In this document: piece by piece, positions 35,685 to 44,101 of the stretch | Layout of the letters: each line of letters starts with the position of its first letter | Numbering within the stretch: the first letter of the stretch is position 1 | Source of the DNA: Nocardia jejuensis NBRC 103114 | Lineage (GTDB): Bacteria; Actinomycetota; Actinomycetes; Mycobacteriales; Mycobacteriaceae | Direction of reading: 5' to 3' | Length of the DNA stretch: 64,000 bases | Assembly (NCBI RefSeq): GCF_001613145.1 | Contig: NZ_BDBU01000005.1 | Location: 248,001 to 312,000 of the forward strand | Notes under the pieces: model-generated | Databases searched by the model: none | The model's input: the letters and a program-made list of their open reading frames with translations, nothing else | What the model was told of the DNA's origin: nothing | Made by a program: the position numbers and the translations under genes

Positions 35685-36317
35685 ATGCAGACCGAACCGG
35701 CAGCACCCGAGGCCCGCCGCACCTCCCTGCGCGAGGAACAGAAGCGGCAAACTCGCAGCCGGCTCATCGACGCGGCCAAAGCGCTGTTCACCACCCAGGG
35801 CTACGCACCGGTCCGGGTGGACGACATCGCCGCCGCCGTCGGATGCAGCCGCGCCACCTTCTACCTGCACTTCAACAGCAAGCCGGATGTGTTGCGCGCC
35901 ATCGCCGAACAGGGCACTCTGCCCAGCGTCCAGCACTTCTACGAGGACCTCGACCACGTGCTCGACAGCGGCTCGCGCGAGGAATTCGGGGCGTGGATGC
36001 GACGGGCCATCGACTGGTTCCAGGAGTACAAGGACCTGCTCCCGGCCTGGGACGAGGCGACCGCGCTGGAACCGGAGTTCCGGGAGGTCGCGCGCGAGGG
36101 GATCCTGGCGCTGCCGAACGTGATGACCTCGTACCTCTCGCGCTGGCCGGACGGGCAGCAGGACGAGGCCAGATTGCGGATCGAACTGCTGGTCGCGCAG
36201 CTGGAGCGGTTCTTCACGCGCTGGGCCATGCAGGGCACCATCGACGTCACGGCCGAGCAGGCCGCGGCGGTGCTGACCGATATCTGGTTCCCGGCGCTGC
36301 AGACACCCGGGGCGTGA
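35685..36317 (+). CDS. TetR-family regulator of the monooxygenase operon
   Basis: 210 residues. The N-terminal TetR HTH (RLIDAAKALFTTQGYAPVRVDDIAAAVGCSRATFYLHFNSK, about residues 25-65) is followed by an all-helical ligand domain rich in Trp and Glu. ATG 35685 is used; an upstream in-frame start at 35649 would overlap the operator and is unlikely. It is divergent from the five-gene catabolic operon and separated by the palindrome at 35640-35656. It probably represses the operon and itself, released by a substrate or acyl-CoA intermediate (inference). Confidence 0.88.
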   Translation: MQTEPAAPEARRTSLREEQKRQTRSRLIDAAKALFTTQGYAPVRVDDIAAAVGCSRATFYLHFNSKPDVLRAIAEQGTLPSVQHFYEDLDHVLDSGSREEFGAWMRRAIDWFQEYKDLLPAWDEATALEPEFREVAREGILALPNVMTSYLSRWPDGQQDEARLRIELLVAQLERFFTRWAMQGTIDVTAEQAAAVLTDIWFPALQTPGA

Positions 36318-36342
36318 AAGCCGCTCGGAATCGGAGCCCGGG

Positions 36343-36738
36343 TCAGACCGTGCGGGCTCGGGCGAGTTCCCAGAACGCCCGCAGCGCGATGATCTTGCCC
36401 GCTGCGTTCACGCGGTAGGTGGCCACCAGGTCCACCTCCACGGACACCTCCGGGCGGGAGCTCGAAATCGTGCCGGTGAAGGCCACTTCGGAGCCGCAGG
36501 CGAACGAATCGGACCAGCGGAAGTCGATCACGCTGGGGGCGATGGCCAGGTCCCAGAAGGCGGCGATGGCCTCGAGCCCGAGGTGACCGTGACCCGCCGG
36601 GTCGTAGGGCGAGACGCCGATCGGATCCTGCACGCGCGCATTCGCGGCGAACAGCGCCAGCCACTCGTCCTTGCGCTTGGCGCGCACGGCGGCCTGGGAG
36701 GCGAGTCCGGCACGGCGAGCGGGATGTTCGGTCGGCAT
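36343..36738 (-). CDS. SnoaL/NTF2-like small protein
   Basis: 131 residues. The pattern of an N-terminal helix pair (KDEWLALFAANARVQDPIG), a GLEAIAAFWDLAIA helix and a curved sheet (FTGTISS...VDLVATYRVNAAGKIIALRAFWE) is that of the NTF2-like/ketosteroid isomerase fold. Such proteins are isomerases, hydrolases or ligand carriers. The Asp in ARVQDPIG is where ketosteroid isomerases often carry an acidic residue. It is convergent with the tetR gene 25 bases away, so it is not part of the regulated operon. Substrate unknown. Confidence 0.75.
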   Translation of the reverse strand: MPTEHPARRAGLASQAAVRAKRKDEWLALFAANARVQDPIGVSPYDPAGHGHLGLEAIAAFWDLAIAPSVIDFRWSDSFACGSEVAFTGTISSSRPEVSVEVDLVATYRVNAAGKIIALRAFWELARARTV

Positions 36739-36876
36739 GCGGTCATTCTGACCGCGCGCCCGCCGTTACCGGAGTGTGATTCCGCCTGTCGGACAATGGA
36801 TTCGATTCAGCGGAATCGGCACTTGACTACCGGAGACCGGTATTTCCGGCCTCCGGGGAAATGCGAGCCGCCGGAA

Positions 36877-37092
36877 TCAGTGGCTTGCCGCGGAACCCGA
36901 AACCCCGAATACACCGAGATCCTGCTGGTTCGGCTCGAGTTCGTTCCGGCCGTCGCCGTGGCATTCGGCCTCGGTCTTGCCCAATGCCTTGCAGGAAGCC
37001 CACGGGTCGAACAGCGGGACCGCGTTGGCGGGCACGTAAGTTCCGGCCGCGACGGCTGCCGCGAGACCGGCGATGACAATCAGCTTTTTCAC
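36877..37092 (-). CDS. Small secreted protein, unknown function
   Basis: 71 residues from GTG 37092. A signal peptide (KKLIVIAGLAAAVAAGTYVP, cleavage after ANA near residue 23) leaves a mature peptide of about 48 residues with two Cys in WASCKALGKTEAECHGDG that could form a disulfide. The mature part is acidic and ends with GVSGSAASH. An earlier start at 37128 would put charged and Cys residues before the signal and is less likely. It does not overlap its neighbours. Short secreted proteins of this kind are common in Nocardia but I recognise no family. Confidence 0.6.
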   Translation of the reverse strand: MKKLIVIAGLAAAVAAGTYVPANAVPLFDPWASCKALGKTEAECHGDGRNELEPNQQDLGVFGVSGSAASH

Positions 37093-37154
37093 AGAAACAG
37101 GCTGCCACGGACACGCCGAATTCACCAAGCGATCGGTGAATCAGGCGTTTCCGG

Positions 37155-37931
37155 TCATGCCGCCCGCGCGGCGAGAAGTGAATTCGCGGCCGTGCGATAG
37201 CGATCGATCAGCAATCGGACCACCGCGGGATGCACGCCGATGGGGTCCGCGACACCGTCCGCACCCGCCGCATGCAGCCGCTCGTGGAACAGGCCGTGCG
37301 CGAGCAGGTAGGAGGCGACGAACACCCGGCGGGCGCCGGAATCGCGCAGTCCGGCAACCACTTCCGGAACTCGCGGCTCACCGGTCGCGATGTAGGCGAT
37401 GCGCACCGGAGCGCCGATCTGCCCGGCCAGCAGCCCCGCCGCACGCCGGACATCCTGGCGCGCACGGGCATCGGAGGAACCCGCGGCGGCGAAGACCACC
37501 GCGTCGCCCGGACGCCAGCCCGCGGCGCGCAACCGCATCCGCATGACCGCGGCCAACGCCGGATCCGGGCCCATGGCCTGGGTGACCGCGACCGCCTCGT
37601 GGGCACTCGCGGCCACCTCTCGCGGCACATCCTGATAGACGTGATAACCCGAGGCCAGGAACGCCGGAACCACCACCGCCGGAACGGGATCCAGGTTCCG
37701 CAGCACCTCGGCCGGGGACGGGCCCAGCACATCGACGAACGCGGTGCGCACCGCCGGAACCTCGGACGGCGGCGTCGATGCGGCCCCGAACGCCGCACCG
37801 GCGCCGGTCCGGGGAAGCGCGTGCGAGCGGGAAAACTCCTGCGCCACAGCCTCGGCCAGATCGGCGATCATCTGTACGCCCTTGGCGCTCCGGGTGCCGT
37901 GTGCGACCAGGACCAGGGCGGGGGTGCTCAC
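37155..37931 (-). CDS. CbiX/SirB-like sirohydrochlorin chelatase
   Basis: 258 residues. Two CbiX-type repeats: LVLVAHGTRSAKG at the N-terminus with the metal-binding His, PAVVVPAFLASGYHVYQDVP with a second His, and the second half FVASYLLAHGLFHERL. These chelatases insert iron or cobalt into sirohydrochlorin, so it would make siroheme for NirB. GTG 37931 overlaps the stop of the HemD-like gene by four bases. Last gene of the narK-nirBD operon; the same pairing (Rv0259c-Rv0260c) occurs in M. tuberculosis. The chelated metal is inferred from operon context. Confidence 0.85.
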   Translation of the reverse strand: MSTPALVLVAHGTRSAKGVQMIADLAEAVAQEFSRSHALPRTGAGAAFGAASTPPSEVPAVRTAFVDVLGPSPAEVLRNLDPVPAVVVPAFLASGYHVYQDVPREVAASAHEAVAVTQAMGPDPALAAVMRMRLRAAGWRPGDAVVFAAAGSSDARARQDVRRAAGLLAGQIGAPVRIAYIATGEPRVPEVVAGLRDSGARRVFVASYLLAHGLFHERLHAAGADGVADPIGVHPAVVRLLIDRYRTAANSLLAARAA

Positions 37932-39313
37932 CAGACCCCCGAAACCGGAGCCGGGCGGGTCGCCCGCACGGGCGCTCCGGAGCCGGTCACCGGCGGACGC
38001 GGCAGATCCGCGTGGCGAGCGGGAAAACCTTCGCGGGCGATCGCACCGGGGACCTGGGTGGCTTCCGGCGCGATCGGACGAGCGGGCACCGTCGGGAAGG
38101 CGCGCCGCGCACCCAGGCCCGGAGACCTCGGGAACGGCTGGGACACGATCGGTTCCATCGGCCGCGAGTTGTCGGTGCATTCGGCCGGGTCCAGGGCCAG
38201 GCGGTAGCCACGCTTCACCACGGTCTGGATGGCCTTGGGCGTACCGAGACCCGCGCGCAGCCGGGCGATGGCGGTCTCCACGGCGTGGGTGTCGTCACCG
38301 CCACCGGGCAGCGCCGCGAGCAGATCCTCGCGCGAGACCACGCGGCCGGGCTGGCGGGCCAGCGAACGCATCAGCGCCATCGGCGCGGGCGCGAGCTGCC
38401 GGACCTGGCCGTCCACCACGACACACGCGCCGCGCACGCTCAGGATGTGCCCGGCGGCCTGAATCCGGCTGGCGCGCCGGGGAAGTTCCTCGGCCACGTG
38501 CCGGGCCAGCGCACCCAGGCGGGCGCGGCCGGGCATGGAACAGGTGACCCCGAGCTCCTCGAGCGGGGCGGCGGTGATCGGGCCGACGCAGGCCGGGAGG
38601 ACCCGGGTGCGCATGGCGTGCAGGACGGCCTCGAGCAGGCCGGTTTCCTTGGCGCGCATCAGCAGTGAGGCCACCGCGGGCGCGCTGGTGAAGGTCACGC
38701 AGTCGATGCCCGCGGTGACGATCGCCTCGATGAGACGGTCCATCGGGGTGCGATCGTCCGGCGGCACCCAGCGATAGACCGGAACCGGAACCACATCGGC
38801 TCCGGCACAGCGCAATACCTCACAGAAATCCGGAACCGGCTCCCACTCGGTGGTCGCACCGTGCAGCTGCACCGCGATGCGCACACCCTCGACGCCCTGT
38901 GCCAGCAGGTGATCGAGCACCTCGGCACTGGATTCGGAAGCGGGAGACCACTCTTCGCGCAGTTCTGCGGCGCGGATGGCGCCCTTGGCCTTGGGGCCGC
39001 GGGCCAGCAGCCTGGTGGTGCCCAGCGCGATTCGCAGGTCCTCGGCCAGACCCCAGCCCTCGGCGGCCTCCATCCAGCCGCGGAAGCCGATACCGGTGGT
39101 GGCCACGGCGATCTGCGGCGGATCGGCCACGAGCCGGCGCGTCACGCGCTCGAGCTCGGTGTCGTCCGAGAGCGGAATGATTCGGATGGCCGCGGCGGTG
39201 ACGACGTTCGCGCCGCGCCGGGTGAGCAGGGTGCCGAGTTCGTCCGCACGCCGCGCGGCCGTGATGCCGACGGTGAAGCCGGCCAGCGGGGTGCCCGCGT
39301 CGAGCTCGGTCAT
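37928..39313 (-). CDS. HemD-like protein fused to winged-helix DNA-binding domain
   Basis: 461 residues. Residues about 1-265 resemble uroporphyrinogen-III synthase (GFTVGITAARRADELGTLLTRRGA; CVTFTSAPAVASLL). Residues about 285-375 are an OmpR-type winged helix (RQLAPAPMALMRSLARQPGRVVSREDLLAALPGG, ending KRGYRLALDP). A Pro/Arg-rich tail of about 85 residues follows. It matches Rv0260c of M. tuberculosis, which lies in the nir region. It may act as a tetrapyrrole-linked or nitrate-responsive regulator rather than as an enzyme. ATG 39313 overlaps the nirD stop. A true hemD is expected elsewhere in the genome. Confidence 0.85.
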   Translation of the reverse strand: MTELDAGTPLAGFTVGITAARRADELGTLLTRRGANVVTAAAIRIIPLSDDTELERVTRRLVADPPQIAVATTGIGFRGWMEAAEGWGLAEDLRIALGTTRLLARGPKAKGAIRAAELREEWSPASESSAEVLDHLLAQGVEGVRIAVQLHGATTEWEPVPDFCEVLRCAGADVVPVPVYRWVPPDDRTPMDRLIEAIVTAGIDCVTFTSAPAVASLLMRAKETGLLEAVLHAMRTRVLPACVGPITAAPLEELGVTCSMPGRARLGALARHVAEELPRRASRIQAAGHILSVRGACVVVDGQVRQLAPAPMALMRSLARQPGRVVSREDLLAALPGGGDDTHAVETAIARLRAGLGTPKAIQTVVKRGYRLALDPAECTDNSRPMEPIVSQPFPRSPGLGARRAFPTVPARPIAPEATQVPGAIAREGFPARHADLPRPPVTGSGAPVRATRPAPVSGVW

Positions 39314-39702
39314 GCCGTACCACCGGGGACGTCGAGTGGGTCGTTCGCGACCGCGACCACGCCATCGACGACTCGGACCGCGTACACCGGCACCGAGGTG
39401 GACTCGTCGTCCAGGCAGCGTCCGTCGATCAGCGAGAAGGCCTGCTTGAGCAGCGGGGACGCCACGACCGGCACGCCGGCCCGATCACCGACTATGCCGC
39501 GGGACATGACCGCCGCCCGGCCGAACGGATCGATGTTGCCGAGCGCGAAGAGCGTGCCCTCGGTGGTCAGGAACAGGGCCGCCTGGCGGCCGCCCTTCAA
39601 GAGAACCGCAACACCGCGGCCGGGAATCAAGTAATCCAGTCGGCAAGCCTGCGTCCAGCCGGTGGTGCTGGTGGCGGTGCCTGGTGTGTCGATCACGGTC
39701 AT
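39310..39702 (-). CDS. nirD: Nitrite reductase small subunit
   Basis: 130 residues with the Rieske-like beta fold of NirD (GRGVAVLLKGGRQAALFLTTEGTLFALGNIDPFGRAAVMSRGI). As in other NirD proteins, the Cys-His cluster ligands of true Rieske proteins are absent: no CxH pair is seen where the cluster would bind. It partners NirB in NADH-dependent reduction of nitrite to ammonium. ATG 39702 has a GGAGGAG ribosome site, and the gene follows nirB by 64 bases. Confidence 0.93.
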   Translation of the reverse strand: MTVIDTPGTATSTTGWTQACRLDYLIPGRGVAVLLKGGRQAALFLTTEGTLFALGNIDPFGRAAVMSRGIVGDRAGVPVVASPLLKQAFSLIDGRCLDDESTSVPVYAVRVVDGVVAVANDPLDVPGGTA

Positions 39703-39766
39703 CGGTCTTCTCCTCCGAACGCCTTACCTATTGGTACCGACGTCCTGTTTCCAAGCGGTTAAGCAG

Positions 39767-42328
39767 TCATTTCCCGTGCGTGGCGGCGTCCACGTTCTTC
39801 GTCACACCGACCGGAAGGTCTGGAATGCCCAGCAGGACCGGAACCTTGCGTTCACCGCTGTCATCGAAGGAAATGGTGGGGTCGGTCTCCTCCGGCGCGT
39901 TCACGAAAGTGACGAAGCGCGAGAGCTTCTCCTCGTCGTCCAGGACCGCGGCCCACTCGTCCCGGTACCCCGCGACGTGGCGTTCCATGCTGATCTCGAG
40001 ATCCTGCGCGATACCGAGGCTGTCCTCGCAGACGACCTGCTTGAGGTAGTCGATCCCGCCTTCGAGGGCCTCCTGCCACGGCGCGGTGCGCTGCAGCCGG
40101 TCCGCGGTGCGGATGTAGAACATGAGGTACCGGTCGATGTAGCTGATCAGGGTGTCGTCGTCCAGCTCACCGGCCAGCAGCACGGCGTGCTTCGGGGTCA
40201 GACCACCGTTGCCGCCGACGTACAGGTTCCAGCCGTTCTCGGTGGCGATGACGCCGACGTCCTTGCCGCGCGCCTCCGCGCACTCGCGCGCACAGCCCGA
40301 CACGCCCAGCTTGAGCTTGTGCGGGGAACGCAGACCACGGTAGCGCTTCTCCAGCAGCACGGCCATGCCGACCGAATCCTGCTGACCGTAGCGGCACCAG
40401 GTCGAGCCGACGCAGGACTTCACCGTGCGCAGCGACTTGCCGTACGCGTGACCCGACTCCATGCCGGCGTCGACCAGGCGCTTCCAGATCGGGGGCAGCT
40501 GCTCCACGCGGGCGCCGAACAGGTCGATGCGCTGACCGCCGGTGACCTTCACGTACAGGCCGAATTCCTTTGCCACCTCACCGATCACGATGAGCTGCTC
40601 GGCGGTGACCTCACCACCGGGCATGCGCGGCACCACCGAGTAGGTGCCGTTCTTCTGCAGGTTGGCCAGGAAGTGATCGTTGGTGTCCTGCAGGGCGGCC
40701 TGCTCGCCGTCCAGGATGTGATCGCTGGAGGTCGAGGCCAGCACGGAGGCGACCGTCGGCTTGCAGATATCGCAGCCGGATCCCTTGCCGTACTTGGCGA
40801 TCAGACCCGAGAAGGTGCGGATGCCGGTGCTCTGCACGATGTGGAACAGCTCGGCGCGCGACTGCGAGAAGTGCTCGCAGAGCGACTTGGAGACCGCGAC
40901 GCCCGACTGCTCCAGCAGCTTCTTGAGCATGGGAACGCAACCGCCGCAGGAGGTTCCGGCATTGGTGCTGCTCTTGATGCCCGGGACGTCGCAGGCGCCC
41001 TCGGCGATGGCCCCGCAGATCGAGCCCTTGGACACGTTGTTGCAGGAGCAGATCTGCGCGTCGTCGGGCAGCGCGTCCGCACCCAGTTCCGCACCGGCCG
41101 GGGAGATCAGCGCCGCCGGATCGGCGGGCAGCGGACGCCCGACCAGCGGGCGCAGCGCCGAGTACTGGGTGGCGTCGCCGACCAGCACGCCGCCGAGCAG
41201 GGTCTTGGCGTCATCGGAGACGACGAGCTTGGCGTAGGTGCCCTTGGCGGCGTCGTGCAGCACCACCGACAGCGCGCCCTCGGTGGTGGCGTGCGCGTCG
41301 CCGAAGCTGGCCACGTCCACCCCGAGCAGCTTGAGCTTGGTGGACAGATCCGCGCCGGGGAACTCCCCCGCGCCGCCGAGCAGACGGTCCGCGACGATCT
41401 CGGCGGTGGTGTAGCCGGGAGCGACCAGGCCGTAGCACACCCCCTCCACCGCGGCGACTTCGCCGACCGCGTAGATGTTCGGGTCCGAGGTCCGCATGCC
41501 CAGATCGGTGATCACCCCGCCGCGCGGGCCGACCTCGATGCCCGAGGTGCGGGCGATCTCGTCGCGCGGGCGGATGCCGGCGGCGAAGATCACGACCGCC
41601 GCGCGCACCTGCGACTCGTCGGAGAAGGAGACCCGCAGCCGGTCCGCGAGCGAGGCGCCCTCGACCGTCTCGATGGCGGAGGTGCCGACACCGGTGTGCA
41701 CGTGCAGGCCCAGCTCGGTGACCAGCTGCTCCAGGATCGCGCCGCCGCCCTCGTCGATCTGGGCGGGCATCAGCCACCTGTTGTACTCGACCACGTGCGG
41801 GGTCATGCCCAGCAGCCGCAGCGCGTTCGCCGCTTCCAGGCCGAGCAGACCACCACCGACCACCACGCCGACCGCGCCGGGACCGGCGGCCTCGGCCGCG
41901 GCCCGGATGCCGTCCAGGTCCTCGAGCGTGCGGTAGACGAAGCAGCCCTCGGAGTCGTGGCCCGGCACCGGCGGCACGAAGGCGTAGGAACCGGTCGCGA
42001 GAACCAGTGCGTCGTAACCGATCACGTCTCCCGAGGAGGTGGTGACCTTGCGGGCGTTGCGGTCGATGGCGTCGGCCTTCACGCCCAGGCGCAGGTCCAC
42101 CAGCGCGTCGCCGGCGTACTCGTTACCGGGCAGCGCCAGGTGCGCGGACTCCCAGACTCCCACGTAGCCGGAGAGACCGACGCGGTCGTACGCGGGCAGC
42201 TTCTCCTCGCTCAGCACCACCACCTGCCAGGTCGCGGCCTCGTCGCGGGCGCGCAGCGCCTCCACGAACCGGTGCCCGACCATGCCGTGGCCGATGACAA
42301 CCGCTGTCTTGCGTTCGATCCGGTTCAT
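39767..42328 (-). CDS. nirB: Assimilatory NADH-nitrite reductase large subunit
   Basis: 853 residues, normal length. In order: FAD domain (VVIGHGMVGHRF at the start, ALVLATGSYAFVPP), NADH domain (VGVVVGGGLLGLEAANAL), BFD-type 2Fe-2S domain (ICSCNNVSKG ... GTSCGGCVP, near 415-455), then the siroheme/4Fe-4S reductase half with KSCVGSTWC and VSGCARECAE, whose Cys pairs bind the coupled cluster. It catalyses six-electron reduction of nitrite to ammonium in the cytoplasm. ATG 42328 is 26 bases after narK. It lies downstream of the GlnR-type box at 43971-44007. Confidence 0.96.
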   Translation of the reverse strand: MNRIERKTAVVIGHGMVGHRFVEALRARDEAATWQVVVLSEEKLPAYDRVGLSGYVGVWESAHLALPGNEYAGDALVDLRLGVKADAIDRNARKVTTSSGDVIGYDALVLATGSYAFVPPVPGHDSEGCFVYRTLEDLDGIRAAAEAAGPGAVGVVVGGGLLGLEAANALRLLGMTPHVVEYNRWLMPAQIDEGGGAILEQLVTELGLHVHTGVGTSAIETVEGASLADRLRVSFSDESQVRAAVVIFAAGIRPRDEIARTSGIEVGPRGGVITDLGMRTSDPNIYAVGEVAAVEGVCYGLVAPGYTTAEIVADRLLGGAGEFPGADLSTKLKLLGVDVASFGDAHATTEGALSVVLHDAAKGTYAKLVVSDDAKTLLGGVLVGDATQYSALRPLVGRPLPADPAALISPAGAELGADALPDDAQICSCNNVSKGSICGAIAEGACDVPGIKSSTNAGTSCGGCVPMLKKLLEQSGVAVSKSLCEHFSQSRAELFHIVQSTGIRTFSGLIAKYGKGSGCDICKPTVASVLASTSSDHILDGEQAALQDTNDHFLANLQKNGTYSVVPRMPGGEVTAEQLIVIGEVAKEFGLYVKVTGGQRIDLFGARVEQLPPIWKRLVDAGMESGHAYGKSLRTVKSCVGSTWCRYGQQDSVGMAVLLEKRYRGLRSPHKLKLGVSGCARECAEARGKDVGVIATENGWNLYVGGNGGLTPKHAVLLAGELDDDTLISYIDRYLMFYIRTADRLQRTAPWQEALEGGIDYLKQVVCEDSLGIAQDLEISMERHVAGYRDEWAAVLDDEEKLSRFVTFVNAPEETDPTISFDDSGERKVPVLLGIPDLPVGVTKNVDAATHGK

Positions 42329-42354
42329 GAGAGTCCCTTTCGCAGGTGGACGGT

Positions 42355-43845
42355 TCAGGCCCGTGCGGACGAGGTGGACGAGCTGGAGGAGGAGGCGCGA
42401 TCGGCGGATTCCGCTTGCAGCACAAGGGCTTCGGCCTCGACGACAACCTCGTTGTCGGTGTCCGCGGACAGCGTGCGCAGGCTCGGGCGGCGCATGAAGA
42501 CCGCCCAGCAGACCAGGGCGCACACCACGTAGAAGGCCATGAACACCCAGAACGCGGTGGTGGCGGACTTGGTGGAGGCGTAGGAGGAGCGCAGCACCAG
42601 GTTGATGCCGACCCCGCCCAGTGCGCCGATCGCGCCGACGAAGCCGATCAGCGCGCCGGAGGTGTTCTGCGCCCAGGCGGCGCGGGTGGCCGAATCACCG
42701 TGCAGGCTACGGGATTTCGCCTCGAACACCGACGGGATGATCTTGGTGACCGCGCCGTTGCCGAAGCCCGAGATGACGAACAGCGCGGTGAAGCCGATGC
42801 TCAGCGCGACCAGCACGCCGCCCTTGGGGCTGCCGGTGCCGTCGCCCATGGTGCTGGACACCGCGACCACCGCGGCGGCGGCGGTCATGGCTCCGAAGGT
42901 GTAGAGGGTGACCCGGCTGCCACCGATGCGGTCGGCCCACTTGCCGCCGTAGGGGCGAGCCAGCGAACCCAGCAGCGGGCCGATGAAGGCGATCTGCGCG
43001 GCGTGCAGGGCGGCTGCGGCGGCGCTCGCGCCACCGGCCTTGAAGCTGATCTGCAGGACCTGACCGAACGCGAAGCTGTAGCCGATGAAGGAACCGAAGG
43101 TGCCGATGTACAGGAACGCGATGGCCCACGACTGCGGCACGCGCAGCGCCTCGAGCATGTAGGTCAGGTCGGCCTTCTGGTTCCTGACGTTGTCCATGAA
43201 CAGCGCCGCACCCGTCGCGGCCAGCACGATCAGCGCGAGGTAGATCGCGCACACCACCGAGGCGTTGCCGTACGCGTTGCCCAGGGTCGCGATCACCGCC
43301 AGGCCGATCAGCTGAATCACCGGCACGCCGATATTGCCGCCGCCCGCGTTCATGCCCAGCGCCCAGCCCTTGAGCCGCTGCGGATAGAAGACGTTGATGT
43401 TCGACATCGAGGAGGAGAAGTTGCCGCCGCCCAGGCCCGCGAAGGCCGCCACGATCAGGAACGTGGTGTACGAGGTGCCCGGCTGATTGATGAAGTACAG
43501 GGTCAGCAGCACCGGGATCAGCAGCGCCAGCGCACTGAAGATCGTCCAGTTGCGACCGCCGAACTTCGCCGTGGCGACGGTGTACGGAATCCGCATGAGG
43601 CCACCGACCAGGGTGGGCACCGCGCCCAGGAAGAACTTGCCCGCGGTGTCGATGCCGAACACATCGGTCGGCATGAACAGCACCATCACCGACCAGATGG
43701 ACCACACCGAGAAGCCGATGTGCTCGGCGAACACCGACCACACCAGATTGCGGCGAGCGATGTCCTTACCGCCGGCTTCCCAAGCCTGGACATCCTCGGC
43801 ATCCCAGTGCGCGATGTCGTGATTGCGCTTCAGCGTCGTGAACAA
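42355..43845 (-). CDS. narK: NarK-type nitrate/nitrite transporter, TTG start
   Basis: 496 residues, MFS permease with about 12 membrane spans. NarK signatures: GLGGGNFSSSMSNINVFYP and the second nitrate motif GFGNGAVTKIIPSVFE, with Arg residues in the MRIPYT segment near the TM2/TM3 boundary. The N-terminus ends in the NLVWSVFAEHIGFSVW entry. The tail after the last span is Ser-rich. TTG 43845 is chosen because a perfect AGGAGG lies four bases upstream; the longer frame from 43872 reads through that site. First gene of the operon with nirBD, so it probably imports nitrate or nitrite for assimilation. Confidence 0.9.
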   Translation of the reverse strand: MFTTLKRNHDIAHWDAEDVQAWEAGGKDIARRNLVWSVFAEHIGFSVWSIWSVMVLFMPTDVFGIDTAGKFFLGAVPTLVGGLMRIPYTVATAKFGGRNWTIFSALALLIPVLLTLYFINQPGTSYTTFLIVAAFAGLGGGNFSSSMSNINVFYPQRLKGWALGMNAGGGNIGVPVIQLIGLAVIATLGNAYGNASVVCAIYLALIVLAATGAALFMDNVRNQKADLTYMLEALRVPQSWAIAFLYIGTFGSFIGYSFAFGQVLQISFKAGGASAAAAALHAAQIAFIGPLLGSLARPYGGKWADRIGGSRVTLYTFGAMTAAAAVVAVSSTMGDGTGSPKGGVLVALSIGFTALFVISGFGNGAVTKIIPSVFEAKSRSLHGDSATRAAWAQNTSGALIGFVGAIGALGGVGINLVLRSSYASTKSATTAFWVFMAFYVVCALVCWAVFMRRPSLRTLSADTDNEVVVEAEALVLQAESADRASSSSSSTSSARA

Positions 43846-43970
43846 GGGTCCTCCTGAAATCGGATGACCCAAAGGTAGAAAACCGGTATTGCGGCAATGC
43901 TGCGCGAAATGACCGCTGAATCAACGGTTGCTCACGGGACGCCGGAATCCACGGTGAGAACGCACCCTAT

Positions 43971-44007
43971 GTTTCCGCGGTGTGACACAACGGTTTCCAC
44001 GCGTCAC
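43971..44007 (-). promoter_or_regulatory. GlnR-type binding box for narK-nirBD operon
   Basis: On the minus strand: GTGAC-n5-GAAAC-n6-GTCAC-n6-GAAAC. This is a complete a-b-a-b GlnR site (consensus GTNAC-n6-GAAAC), with one spacer short by one base. It ends 126 bases before the narK start, a usual activator position. GlnR activates nirB and nitrate transport genes in Streptomyces and mycobacteria under nitrogen limitation. Confidence 0.75.
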
Positions 44008-44101
44008 GAACGGCCGAAAACGCCGAATGCCGACCGTGAGGTGAGAGCGTCGCCACACAGCATGGCGCGTGCCTCACGGGTCGGCAACTCGGGCGGTGAA
44101 A

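Noticed and set aside
39662..42532. Very long open frame antisense to nirB
   Set aside because: Same GC-skew artefact; the protein is a shadow rich in Arg, Gly, His and Gln.
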